Positions 1 through 35,094 of a stretch of 64,000 bases of DNA are shown here, piece after piece. How positions within the stretch are numbered: position 1 is the stretch's first letter; every line of letters starts with the position of its first letter. Source of the DNA: Baylisascaris procyonis (Eukaryota > Nematoda > Chromadorea > Rhabditida > Ascarididae); the NCBI GenBank assembly GCA_037389465.1, contig JAZARR010000213.1:2820501-2884500 (forward strand), written 5' to 3'. A model generated the notes under the pieces. That model saw only the letters and a program-made list of their open reading frames with translations, did not search any database and was not told the origin of the DNA. The position numbers and the translations under genes were made by a program.

Positions 1-100
1 TTACCTGAAATCTTCTAGGGAAAATGATTTCGTTATTCTCTTTCAATAAGGAATGAGGGACAGGAAGTAGACGATTGTCTTATCCTTTTTTGTTTCTTAA

Positions 101-380
101 TGTTGTGCTGAACGACCGTGCTACGATTCATTTTGCATGTATCGACCTCAATGATACCTGTTCTTCTCTGCCCTATTATCCTGCGCCTTTCCTCTTTGTC
201 TGGCCATGTGTTTCAAACCCATTTGTTGTTATGTGCGTTGACTGGGATATTTCAATCGTTTTTTATGCTGTTCAGTTCGGTCAACCAATTCAGTTGATCA
301 GTTCAGTGCGCCGATTCACTAAGCTCCTATTCGTCGACTTGTATTGTCTGGTCCACACGGCAGCGACGTAACACTGAATG
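101..380. repeat. diverged dispersed repeat, copy 1 (letm1 intron)
   Basis: This stretch and 2852-3108 are the same sequence diverged. They share, in order, a gaacgaccg block, cattttgcat, gtgtttcaaacc, ttcagtt/aaccagttcag-like blocks and ctcctattcgtc. Both lie in letm1 introns in the same orientation. Open frames of about 100 codons in both copies are not conserved in sequence or frame, so I treat them as chance. Confidence 0.7.
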
Positions 381-400
381 CTTATTGTTTTTTTTTGCAG

Positions 401-6968
<6,568 letters not shown>

Positions 6969-7280
6969 GGTAAATTGCTAATTTCGATTTGAGCAAGAGG
7001 TGGGCCACTCGTATGAAATATTGACGTAAGAGTATCATTTTCCCGTTTGTGTATCCCTCATTTTACTGTTGCAGCTATGAGAAATCCCGAGTTTTGATTA
7101 CACTTGACACATCCATTCCGTTTTTTTAAATGAATGTGACCGCGAAGGAATTCTGTTTGAAATTTAGACGTTTCCACATGGTTAATTTATATCGGTGAAT
7201 GATTTTCTCGCTTATATTATTTAATCACTAAATTTTCCAGTATTTAATCTTCATTACTGACCTCCTTTGTCTTTATTTGA

Positions 7281-7286
7281 AATAAA
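7281..7286 (+). promoter_or_regulatory. candidate poly(A) signal of letm1
   Basis: AATAAA 313 nt after the letm1 stop. It is the first canonical hexamer I see downstream of the last exon. No cleavage site can be seen from sequence. Confidence 0.45.
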
Positions 7287-8185
7287 GGTTTCACGCAAAC
7301 TATACTATCGGAAAGTGTCCATTGCAGGCTTTCGAAAATTCGACTTGGTGAGGGAATCCACAGTGAAATGTTGCTATGAAACGTTCAATGCGAAAGTCTT
7401 CGAATTTATGAGTTGTTGCAATACGACTAAGGTAGCGCGCTTGACGGGTAACGCTGAACTACAGAAAAAGGATTAAAGGTTGTAGTATGGGGCAGTTGAA
7501 ACAATAGAAGTGATCGAATATGAACCAAGAAGGGATGGGTTACTAATGTCATCTTTTTATGTGAGAGTTATGCATTTTATGCTTCATTCTTTTCTAGACG
7601 GAATGCAGCATGGTTCTTGCTTCTTTCTGATGGGGTTATTTGCGCATTTGCCTTGTTTACGTTTGGCACATATTGTTTGCTGTTTCGTCTGTTACCGAGG
7701 TAATAGTTGACTGTTGGATTGTCTCATAAGTTTCCTAATTTATCATCTATTTTGCCGATTTTGCGCTAAGAGCATTGCTGTGGTATTTCGTTTAATGAGT
7801 ATCAGTTGAGCGCAGTGACGATTTCCTTTTCGAATGTTCGAATGTTTGGTATAGAAGGAGTTAAATTCGCTTGGATTGGGAATACGTTTTTGAGGTAGAA
7901 CGATTTTGGTGCTGAGCTTTTAAAAAGAATTTCAGTTTGCTTATTGGTTGGTATTCTGATTTGTAAGTTCCATCATATTGTATGGTGAGAGACTGTGAAA
8001 GTGAGCTCGTGGATGTGAGGAAAAATTTGGAGTTCATATGGAGCTTTGATCGAAAAAACTAAATGTGAGAATTTATGCGTAAGTGACGAAGATTGTTCCG
8101 TAGTTCATTGTTAAATATGTGAATCTTCCACAGTTTCGTGCAGTAAATAATTGGTTTTCTTTTTTTACGCTTTGTTCCTTTACAG

Positions 8186-8418
8186 TGGGCTGTGTTTGCG
8201 CAACAGCTGGCTAAAGACAGGTTGTATAAATTGTTACTTTCGATCAATTTCTCGCACATCTTTGTTTGTATCTCGCAATCTTGTCAATACTCATTATTAT
8301 AACTAACTGATTGTTCTCTGTGTACCTTTGTAGAAATGGATACGAAGAAGCAAGCGAGATTCTGGAACAATCCTCTAGTTGTTCCAGAAACTTTGCGATA
8401 TGTAATTCTTTTCAGTAA
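8186..8418 (+). CDS. two exon-like blocks of an unidentified gene or alternative letm1 3' end
   Basis: 8186-8220 follows a good acceptor (tttacag) and ends at a GT donor; 8334-8418 follows tttgtag. Joined in phase they read WAVFAQQLAKDR, then NGYEEASEILEQSSS and a stop at 8416. AATAAA lies at 8634. A second frame is also open across both blocks, containing MDTKKQARFWNN. A 20-nt block with perfect splice motifs at 7328-7347 is compatible only with that second reading. I do not recognise either product. The blocks could be an alternative 3' end of letm1 (a phase-0 GT lies at 6799 inside its last exon) or a small downstream gene. Confidence 0.3.
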
Positions 8419-8633
8419 TCATAAGTGTTTAATCCACCTTAAGGGCGAAGGTGGCCATTTTACGTGCTGTGTATTTTAATTAAACGGTATATGGAAACCG
8501 CGAAAGCTTGTTGCGAAGAGTTCTGCTGTGCAGGCAGAGGTCATAAATTTGCTCACAAGCAATCCTTTGTGAGGACACAACAATGAGAGGATTGAAGCAA
8601 ATATTAGTTTAGAAAGTTTCACAGAGAAAGCTG

Positions 8634-8639
8634 AATAAA
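8634..8639 (+). promoter_or_regulatory. candidate poly(A) signal
   Basis: AATAAA 216 nt after the stop of the exon-like pair at 8186-8418. It supports a plus-strand transcript ending here, but is weak evidence alone in AT-rich DNA. Confidence 0.3.
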
Positions 8640-10210
8640 TTCTGAACAAGCTTAGGGGCTTCTTTTAAAGTTGGAAAAGCTGAGAGGGAGAAATATTCGC
8701 ACAGAATAGGTCAGGAAGTTGAGTGCTCAAGTGGTGTGTCTCAAATCATTGATGATTACTGAATTATTTTTGTATTCCAATACATCAATATTTTAATTTC
8801 TCTTCACTCGGATCGCTGTGTATGTTTCTCTATGATCGTGAACGGGGCTTATTGTGGGTAATGTCGATTTTTCACTCGTTGCATTACGTAATCTGTGTGT
8901 TCATTTTTGTATGAAATCGCTATAAAAGTAATCGATGTAATTCACTGCGCATAAATATTTACCAATATATTTATACAGAATACATTTATTTATTATTTTT
9001 AGTGCAGCTAGATATACATAAAAATGAGTCTTCGCATAACAAAAAAAAAAAAAAAATCCATGGACGTGACGCAATTAAAACCTTGAGTTTTCATTCAGAT
9101 TCTAGGTGACTATTCCCTAGTGATCATTCCTTCTAGGTGATAGTAAAAAAGGTGGTCGCATGCAAAACTACCACACACACTGGTTCATGACTTCACTGTT
9201 GGTTAATCTACTAGGGCTATCGGCTGAACTTTCTTTTTAACTGAGGAGAGACATCGGTGTGAGAAACAAAACTGAAGGGGTTGCATCGTCGAGAGTATTC
9301 ACATAAAGTGGGAATTCGGCAGCCAGCTGTATTTTTTTCAAGTGTAGCCGCGATGATAAACGCGCCTGACGAGTGCTTTCTTTTTTTGTTTCTCCACTTC
9401 TATGAGTGGCATATAACCGCTGATAATCAACTGCAAAAGCTTGCCAAGCCGCAAAATTGCAGGCGGATGTTGCCCATCGTGCTCGTTATATCTGACGAAG
9501 TTGTTCAGCGTCCCGAAATTTAAGAAGGGTTCTGTGGCATTGACTATGTTTAATTTAAGAGGTGTCCTTTCGACTTTCTGCATCCTTGTTCACTTACGTC
9601 AACGATTTAGCCACTTAGTCCGCAAAAACTGCTGGACGCGACGAACACCACGCTGAAAATCGAGGGAGGGAAGGGGAAAGGAATTGCGGCATCGGCAAGA
9701 ACATCATCCTGCACTGTCATTTGTGGGTCACGTCAAATTTCGGAATAAGCTTCTGGTGAACGCTATGCAACGGTACAATACTACGATTACATAAGCGTGT
9801 TATGCACTTTAACAGGTGTATCTCCATTTGAACAGGTCTCTATCGTCTGATGAAGCGCAGGTCGAACGAGTGCTGATGGTCGTGGGCCGACCGCTGGATT
9901 CCTGAAGTTCAATATGGTGTACGTAGTAAGGACAATTTTAAGGAATAGAGGACGTCACATCTGGTGATGTCACATACTAAGTGCGAAGATAGGGAGAGAA
10001 TGAAATTTCGTGCAAAACGGAAAAATTTTAGAAAACAAGTAATATAGAAATTGGCTCATGATTAGTCAAAGTCATTCAGCAAGCAATACTTCAGAATAAG
10101 AAAGGTAGTGTGCATTCTACAAGATCCACTCGAGCTTTTGATTACTAGTGATAAAATTTCTTGAGATCTTTTCCGAGGTGGATTACTGAAAGGAAATACT
10201 CTCGATGAAT
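8640..10210. other. intergenic, no gene seen
   Basis: Convergent intergenic stretch between the plus-strand blocks near 8.4 kb and the 3' end of the minus-strand SAPCD-type gene. Overlapping short frames on both strands around 9.28-9.66 kb have no exon-like signals or recognisable product. Confidence 0.5.
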
Positions 10211-10216
10211 TTTAAT
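10211..10216 (-). promoter_or_regulatory. possible poly(A) signal (ATTAAA) of the SAPCD-type gene
   Basis: ATTAAA on the minus strand about 160 nt after the stop at 10374. I saw no AATAAA in this interval. Confidence 0.3.
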
Positions 10217-10373
10217 GATTTCCGGTTTTGGACGATAATATGCGATTGCTGAAATAGCGTTATGGAGCTCGAAAGGAAAATTTCAAATCTCATCATAATG
10301 GTTCAAGAATTGACTTTTGAAAAAATTTCTTTTAGCACGTAAACTCGAATAACGGCAACTCTTCTCTTCCATT

Positions 10374-26764
<16,391 letters not shown>

Positions 26765-26779
26765 TCTTTCTTCTTTTCA

Positions 26780-29700
26780 ACCGTTCAATGCACCGAATTC
26801 CACAAAAACTTTAAAATAATCTAAAATTTGTTTCATTTAATTTTTATTATTTATATTTTTGAACGAAACGAATAATTTAAAATCACCGCTACCTCGTATA
26901 TTATAAAGATATATACGGCACGCTTACTCTCAAAATTCTATTGCATTGCGTCATAGTAGTCTGCTAAACTAGTAAATAAAAGTTGCATTGATAAAGATAG
27001 GCGTTCTTCTTCTAAGAAAGTTGATAAGTAGTGCAAAATTTTTTTCTCAGTTATTAGTAAAAACGATTTCAAAAAATTTCAAGCAGTAAAACAAGTTGAA
27101 AAGCAATGGAATTTGACGTGGTGACAAAGTGCGAGAATGACGACAGAATTTTTCGCACATTCTATGCCCAATACGGCCATTAACAATCTGCACACGCATA
27201 TGACTAACGAGGACGTAGCTGCTGCCGACCAATCTGCTTACCTCAGTGAACATTTTAGCGATATTCTGTACTAGCATATACCAATGAAAGTCTTTGAAGG
27301 AGTTTATTTGATTTTGGATGCAACGAAACATTTTGAGTCATGCACAGGTTGAACTGTATTGGGGGATTTAATTCGTTCATTATTTGAAGTGAAATTTCAA
27401 CCACAAAAGAGAACAGGTTTTTGAAAGAGATTGCATGGCTTAGAGAAATTGGTGTGGAAATTGTCGTTAGATGAGCAGGTAAAAACAGCATCTCAATAAT
27501 GAGGGCGTTATTTGTTCACGAAAGTTTTTGAGAAACGTAATCAAGCAGCATGAAGAATTTTATGGTATTATAAAAACTACATCATCACATATATCCGGCA
27601 CAAGAGAACGTAAATATGGACGGAACTGGCTAGAGGTTTCAGATAAAAAAAAACTGTAGAAATTGGAAATTGCTAATTTTTAGGCTAAATACCAACACAC
27701 TTGAACGATGTATACGCGGCGAACTGAAAAAAAAAGCATTTTACAGGATTTTCTATGTTTTAATCGTTAAGACTTTCTATGCGACATTTTTAATTTGCTA
27801 AAAGTGTATTGATAAAAAAGTTATAATACTGAAAAGAAGAGATAAAACAACAAAGTTATAGGATTGAAAGCATCATGAAATGCCGAACTACTGTTTATGC
27901 AGATAGCCACTTGAATGATACAAAGAGGAAAATTATCACAAGCAAAATGTATGCATCTAAAAAAACAAGTGCTTATGATTCTCATAGAATGAAATGAAAA
28001 CGACATTCGTTATCAACATTCACCTAGTTCACGATAGCTTGATTGGTGAATTACGCTAGCAATCGCCCAAATACAAACCAATACAGCATAAGCCTCTGAT
28101 CCATTAAGGTGATTCATCTCGAGCAAATTAAAGTCGGTACGGAAACTTAAAATGCTCGTATTAGTTTTACTCCTTAAAGCTAGAAGTTGAGGCGAAAAAT
28201 AGCGATGATCAATTGAGTCAACCATAGTATGGGGTTAACTAAAGCGATTCGAAAAAAAAGAGGACAGCAAAATTTAAATACCGAGTCGATGTGAAGTACG
28301 AAAAAGCTGAATCAGTGCTTTCGCTTGATGGCATCTTCCATCTAATCGTATTTTTAAATAATGTTATCTGATAACGTGTTTGGTCGGCAGCATCGGCATT
28401 ATGAGCATCAACCATAAATGATCGCGTCAACTTATGTCGCTATTGTTTAAGCATTCGTTTTTTACTTCCGCTTAACTTCATTTCAATTATCTTTTTTGTC
28501 TTTTCTTTCATGATTTGTTAGTGGAAAATTAGCTTAATAAAACTGGAATATATGTGAATGTATAAGCGCTAAATGAATATATATAATACTCAACGAAAAA
28601 AGGGAGTGTTAACGAATGGACGCATTAAGCAAAACAATGATATATATTACTATTTATATTGTGTGAAAATGATAGTGCTCAATATATGACTTTTTTTACT
28701 CTTGAATCTTTATACTTCAACTGTGTATATCATCACAGATTTTATAAAATATTCAAGCGGAAAAATTAACAAAAATTTTTCGCAAAAATTAGCATTAAAG
28801 ATGCCCACTAATGCGTCGAAACAATATTCAAAGCCGAAAAGTTTTTCAAGCAAGTATATAAATCATTGTATTTTTTTCGAACTCGGAAGGTTTACAAGTC
28901 TTCAAGGAAATATTAAAAAAAATTGGTTAATGATTTTATCGCAATAATCTGTTCCTTAAGAATAATAATGAAGTGCTCAAAGAAACTCAGTAAATAGAAT
29001 TGCAAACGATCGGAAGTGATAACTCAATTCTACTTATTTTCATTCGTTAATAGTATTAAAATTTTATATTTTATTCATATTTCAAACAAAAGTTTTTCTT
29101 TTGGATGAATTATTTATTTGCAATTTCATACAATTCTTTGCAAATGCCGTATAGAATTTTGCAAATATCGCAAATATCGTATAGAACAAAGGAAAAGAGT
29201 TTTCGAGTTATTTACTCGTCCATTGCATCAAGTTCAATAACAGTATAAATCTATCGAATTTTTCGATTTTAAGCAAATTAAGAGTACTTCTTCACGATCA
29301 TCTTTACTGCTTCGCAATGATTTATAAATGGATGGTATAGAATAATGAGAAAAGCAAAAGAGTTTAGTTTCACATGAAGTCGCTTAGACAAAAGAAATTC
29401 GACCTTTGCATAAAACCTAAGGTCATGAAATGAAGAAGAAAGCAAATTCCACTTTTCACGGTCAAAGGATAGGGGTCGTTCGCTTAATCATTTATTGAGA
29501 TTTTACCACAACGTACCTCACAGCGGGAGAAAGCAACTATACATTCCAATGCTTTTCGAAACGTAAAAGATCTACAAGGAAAGACTTTCTTCACCTATAG
29601 CCGATTAACGTTCATTATGAACATACGCGCTGTCATAGCTGTTTGCCCCGTGCAAATAAGACAGCTTTTGGTTAGAAGAACGTAATAACGACTTTCTCCC

Positions 29701-32700
29701 CAGTAAACTAAAGGATGAAAGATTTGTCGAGAAGAAGATGAGAGGAATTTTTCGAACTAAATTTTGAGAGAGCAATAGGAAATCACTGAATTCAACTTGC
29801 ATGAAGCATGCAAAATTCATTTCTTTCTTTTGCGTCATGCTGTTGAATTATGACTATTAATATTTTCATTTTCAACTCTTTCCACCTTCAAAGTCTCCAG
29901 CTACTGCAATTCTTTTTTCTCGAAATGTTAAGACGCAACGCAAAAAAAAAAAAACGCACAAAAAGCCTTACTTCAGTCGTTAGACTAAGGGAAGTCGAGA
30001 AGAAAAAATATAGAAGGAAAATCTAGAAATATTGGAATGAATGTTTTTTAAATGATGGATGGTAATGTTGTAGAAACATCGCAAAAAGGTGTTAACTTAA
30101 TGTTTGTATACGAAGTTGGAAAGCGATGAAAGATATGCAACGTCAAAATAGATTGAATTTGCGGCCGATAAATGAGTACACGAGGGCAACAAACGCAGCC
30201 GCCACATGGTCAGAACGACAGGAAATCGCCAAATTCAAGAGAATAGACCGCCGAATGACATCAAAAGGCACGTTCGCTGCCAGATTGCTCCATTGGGCGA
30301 CACTTTAAATAACGCATAAAATGATGACATTTGCGTATGCGTCCATTATGCAACGAACATTGCTCAAAGTTGTATAATACTCATAACCTTCATCGCATGA
30401 TTAGTTACAATAAAAATTTATTACCCACTACTTAAGTGTTCTTTTCATTTGAAGTGAACATTTTCTTCCCCCCCAAAAAAAAAACCCTTTAAGAAAACCT
30501 TTCTGTCACTATACGGCTAAGAATTTAACGTGAAGCGTCGAACAAACGAAGGAAATGAACCAATGAGAGTATTACCAATAATCGTTGCAGTTTTAATAGA
30601 TGTATGGAAATGTTAGCGGAACTATACATTGGCAAGAGTAAACTCGCTGATCTAAGAGCAGCGTCAGCAATGAGGACGGAAACATTTCAATTCGACAGAC
30701 AAAAAATGAAGACAAGTAAGCCACTATGGAATTTAAATTCCTGAGAACCAGATCAATGAAAACGAGTTTTATAATTTGTGCAGCATCTTTTGCATTATAT
30801 TGATGATTCAAACCTCAACTCCTAAAACTTCCAAAAGTGTCAATGAGGTAAGGCTTAGTCAAAATCGAACTAAAGCCTTTTTTTTTTTTACTACAAGAAA
30901 GGTTACGCAATATGAAGAAATCAACTTAATATATGTGGAACTATTTCTCCAAACACCTTTATAGATATCATTTCAATGTACTTAGTCGAATATTGTCACA
31001 AAATGAGCGAATAATTACAATGTCTTTCATCGTTATTTTTGCTCTTTATTTTTAGCATTCATTTTCGAAGAAATAAATTTGCTATTCATTGCTAATTTTG
31101 GGATTTTTTTAAACATTGTTTTATAATTGGAAAATTTGTGATGAAATGAATTCCTTGCGAAAAAAACCGATCAAAATGTTTGCCGATGACATTGTAAGCT
31201 TTTTTCTTTATTAACCAACACTCGGATGGAGTACTGAAGTGGAAAAAAACCACTTACAATGTAAAAATATTTGATAAACTGTAAAGAAAACAATAATATT
31301 CAAAAAATTGTAAAGAATAAATGAAAATGCAACTTCTATTTGTCATAATTGCTCAGAAATTGTAGAAACGCAACGGGAATTGGGAAGGTAGTCTCCTAGT
31401 AGCCTTTGATGGATCACACGAATGCAATGGTGTTAAAGCAAACGTGGCATTAATTTTTATCCTCTCTCACAACTATATATACTTTGAGGATTTGCCCAGA
31501 AAGGATTATTATAGTTTTGCGCTAGTGAATTCTTGAAATGAAACTGAGATCAATATAGAAGAAAGCCTTAAAAGGCAAAAGGAATTTATAATGCGTGACA
31601 CTGTACATTTACAGTATGAATGCATGGATTTCAATATGGAATCGACTTCAAATTTAAAACACTATAAAATTGAGCTTAAATCGGAAGAAGGAATTTTCAA
31701 GAGATATGAAGTATTTAATGCAATTCAATGCGAGAAGATTGACGACAGATGTGCGCCACCAGCATGAAGTGAATTATTTTGCTTATAAAATATGCTAGAG
31801 GAGATGCACATAGGCTTCAACCCTGACATGAATGAAGCTAATATATGCTAAAGGAGCTGCTGCGCACCCTAAGTTTGGTAATTTATTCGGATGAGCGAAG
31901 AGCCTCTTTGCTATGGGAAAGTATTTTCAACTACGCATAAACAAGTGATGAAAGCACGAAGCGTACGAAAAAAGCCAAAAAAAAGAAAAAAGAAAAAAAG
32001 CCAATAGAGCGCAAGCGTACACATTTGCATTCGATAAAAAAGCGAAGGTGAATCAGTGAGATGCCACACTCAGCAAGCACGTCTCACGATTGCTTTATTT
32101 GTGCTAGGCTTATGATGCTTACGCATCGCACTTAGTCGACGCATGCTTCATCAATACACAATCGATGGCCGATCTTCATAAATTCAACTTGTGCAAAAAT
32201 CAGCATTCAATAGAAACATCATGAACAGTGCTTAGTAGAGATGTCAGGAAAGAAAAAAAAAAATGCCTCATTGCATGGGTGATGGTTTATTGAACTACAG
32301 ACGCCTATAGAAACGTTGTGTTGAAAACAAAAATGAATTTTCCTACCTTCTAAAGAAGGAATATGAGTCTATCCGAAAATGTATTTTGCGGCTGCAATGG
32401 TGGCAATATAAATCAATTGCAGAAACGAAGTTGGAAACTTGGAAACTATTTCTCTTCCTCCATATATAAAAACGAAGAAAATCACTTTTGCATGATTAAT
32501 CTTTATTCGTTTGGCGATTTCATTCCTGTAAATTCCTCGCGATGTAATCGCAAATTGAGTGGAACATGAAAAAAACCATTCAATGTTAGCTAGTTTTATG
32601 TGTTTATCATAAACGTCACTAACCACTTGTAGAACAAATACACGCACACATTGTTATGTGAGAAATGCAGAAAAAATAAAAACTAAAAAATAAAACTAAA

Positions 32701-33240
32701 ATAGCGAGAGAAAGAATCGTTAATAGGCTATTGGCTACGTCAAAAGGTTATTCGCGGTAAGGCGATAATAAAAGTGCAGAAATGATTGTATACCAATTCA
32801 ATGAATGACATTACAAGAAATGGGAAAGCACAAAACGACGAAATAATTTATGAAAAACATCACTTATAGAACAATGAAAGATGGTATGACATTATAAAAA
32901 CTCTGCCTCTTCATCGTTTATGGCTAATCGAACATTTGAATAAACAAACAAATAAACAAACAATTGTAAATAATAAATAAATGAATAAATATCACGACGA
33001 GAATAAAGTGGCAATAAGCGAAAATATGCATTTAATATGATCCTACTGCATTAGAACAGGTTCATAATCGCAATAATCAAATTGCGATGTGCGACATGAA
33101 AATGGCGGCGGTTAGAATGCATGATAGCAGAATCGAGGTCAGGTAAAGTATTCGCAAGGTTTGCGGATCAGATTGACGTCGTTTATCATCGCGACGATCG
33201 GAAACTACTAGGCCGCTATTCCGATTCATGTATTTCTTTG
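26780..33240. other. long stretch without a defensible gene
   Basis: AT-rich DNA upstream of the SAPCD-type start. Exon-like fragments exist: minus-strand frames at 27243-27330 ending at a GAG|GTAAGC donor, frames at 28.0-28.4 kb, and a short GC-richer patch at 30126-30308 open on both strands. None could be joined into a chain or matched to a family. The SAPCD-type promoter should lie near the 26.8 kb end. Confidence 0.45.
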
Positions 33241-33269
33241 CGCTTTCTAAACCAACCTGTTCCTATCTC

Positions 33270-33279
33270 TTTTTTTTAG
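33270..33279 (+). promoter_or_regulatory. probable spliced-leader trans-splice acceptor
   Basis: TCTTTTTTTTAG ends at 33279, 11 nt before the ATG of the peptide gene at 33291. I found no upstream coding exon. This is the arrangement expected for nematode SL1 addition, although cis-splicing from an unseen exon cannot be excluded because the frame stays open to the AG. Confidence 0.5.
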
Positions 33280-33290
33280 CCTCGAATTCA

Positions 33291-33431
33291 ATGCGCAGCT
33301 TTTTTGCAGCGAAAATATTACTTTTTATTCTCTTCCCCGCTTACCACAATTGTGCATCGATGGATGAGGACATAAAAACTACAGCGCAGAAAATGAAAAT
33401 TGCTGGAACTCTGCATTACGGAAGGAAATGA
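33291..33431 (+). CDS. unrecognised secreted amidated-peptide precursor, 46 aa
   Basis: ATG at 33291, 11 nt downstream of a strong pyrimidine-rich acceptor. Residues 1-22 form a typical signal peptide (MRSFFAAKILLFILFPAYHN, then CA), with likely cleavage after Ala22. The remaining 24 residues begin SMDEDIKTTAQ, continue KMKIAGTLHY, and end GRK, an amidation-plus-basic cleavage signal just before the stop. The product would be a peptide ending LHY-amide, about 21 residues long, or shorter if the Lys residues are cleaved. I do not recognise the peptide among the nematode FLP, NLP or INS families I know. No second peptide copy is present. AATAAA lies at 33923, which is far. It could be a chance frame, but signal, acceptor and amidation motif together make that less likely. 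Confidence 0.5.
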   Translation: MRSFFAAKILLFILFPAYHNCASMDEDIKTTAQKMKIAGTLHYGRK

Positions 33432-33439
33432 AAGATCAG

Positions 33440-35007
33440 CGCAGTTTGATCAATTTCAGCAGCCAATTCTAATTAGCCATATTCGTTTGGTGATCAGCTG
33501 ATTCATGACAATAGAAATATTCGATGACGAACTTAGTGTAGCCATGTATGGCTCGAAATCTGCGAATACTATCAGTTCTATGTTTTTAAGCATATCCTTG
33601 AACGTTTCCAAATGGTTAAATTCGCAGCGCACTGCTCGATGAGTTTCTTCTAATCAAACGAGCGATTCATTTCCGATATACCCATGCAATTCTTTTAAGT
33701 AAAATGCACAACAAATGGATAATGAACGATTTAATGGCGGATATGTTTTAAGATCGTAATACACGACCACTTTAAATAATCGATTCCATCCTTTACTCGT
33801 TTTAATTTCCGTTTTTTTTTTCTCTAAAAGAAGCAATTTTTTCAACTTATGGAAATGGCGCAAGAAATCTTAATATAAATTTTTAAATTCAAGTTTTATG
33901 CGAAATTTCTAAATATTTGCGAAATAAAATTCGGATCTTAGCGTCCTTATGAAATAGGCAAACAAATGGAAGATAATCATACTCCAAGTTTTCGTAGATT
34001 TCATAAGCAACAAATAAGATGTCAACTTAAGACAGTCATCAACGCAGCGGTACACAAAGAAATACACTTAACAATGCATCATCGAACCTTTGTAATAGGG
34101 AATTGCGCTCACCCTAAAGCACCAATGATGGTTCACATTTGTCAATATTGTAGTGACCGTGCTATGACCTCGACGCACTAAAGTTGATGGCCTCGACGTG
34201 CACGTGCGACCAACGTTTGCGCGAATTCACAACTAGACACAACTCCAACATCCTACCTCTTTGCACCAGCCGATGTCTGTCACTTATTTATTCTTCACCT
34301 ACTTCACTTGTTTACTAATAAACATCTTCAAATATTCGTAGCTCGCAGGTTGTTTCACTAACTATATATGAGCATTGTTATTCAAGGGATTTCTCGATCG
34401 ATTTTGTGATCTTTTAGTAAACGTTATATTGAAAAGACTATAAAATTTATGTTGAAAACACAATGATCTTCCACTCGGGATAGATAATAATCAGAAATTT
34501 TCATTGCCCTATAATTCAGGCTCTCATAGTAACATTTACAATATGCATACTTCTGCAATTCGTTTTTCTTTGATATATTCATCATACAGTTGGTTTTTTT
34601 CTTTTAAATTTAGCTACGTATCCACTATATGACGCTTCACTTCAGGTGTCTCCTCTAAATTCTCCATTATCTACTTTAACGTTCTTTCGAGGAAACCAAA
34701 CATAAAATGGCACATCATAAGAATTTCTTTCACATTCCGATTGTTCTATTTGATGAATTAATGAGCATGAACGTGAATGAGATTTCATTTGTGAACAAAT
34801 TCCATTCCTTTAACACAATCAATTTAGATAGAGGCGCATTATATAAAGAACTAAAATGCATATTGCTACACAAATTCGATGAGCGACTCGAAAACACTTT
34901 CAACGACTGAAATTGTCATTCTTAGTGAACAGAGGTGATCGCTTAATTAACAAATTAAATTCCGCTGGTATTTCACCAAAAATTTTGGCAATGCTCTTTG
35001 TCGTTCA

Positions 35008-35094
<87 letters not shown>

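Noticed and set aside
30126..30308. GC-richer patch open in the plus frame and one minus frame
   Set aside because: Both frames end quickly, no acceptor or donor fits and no domain is visible; possibly a transposon scrap.
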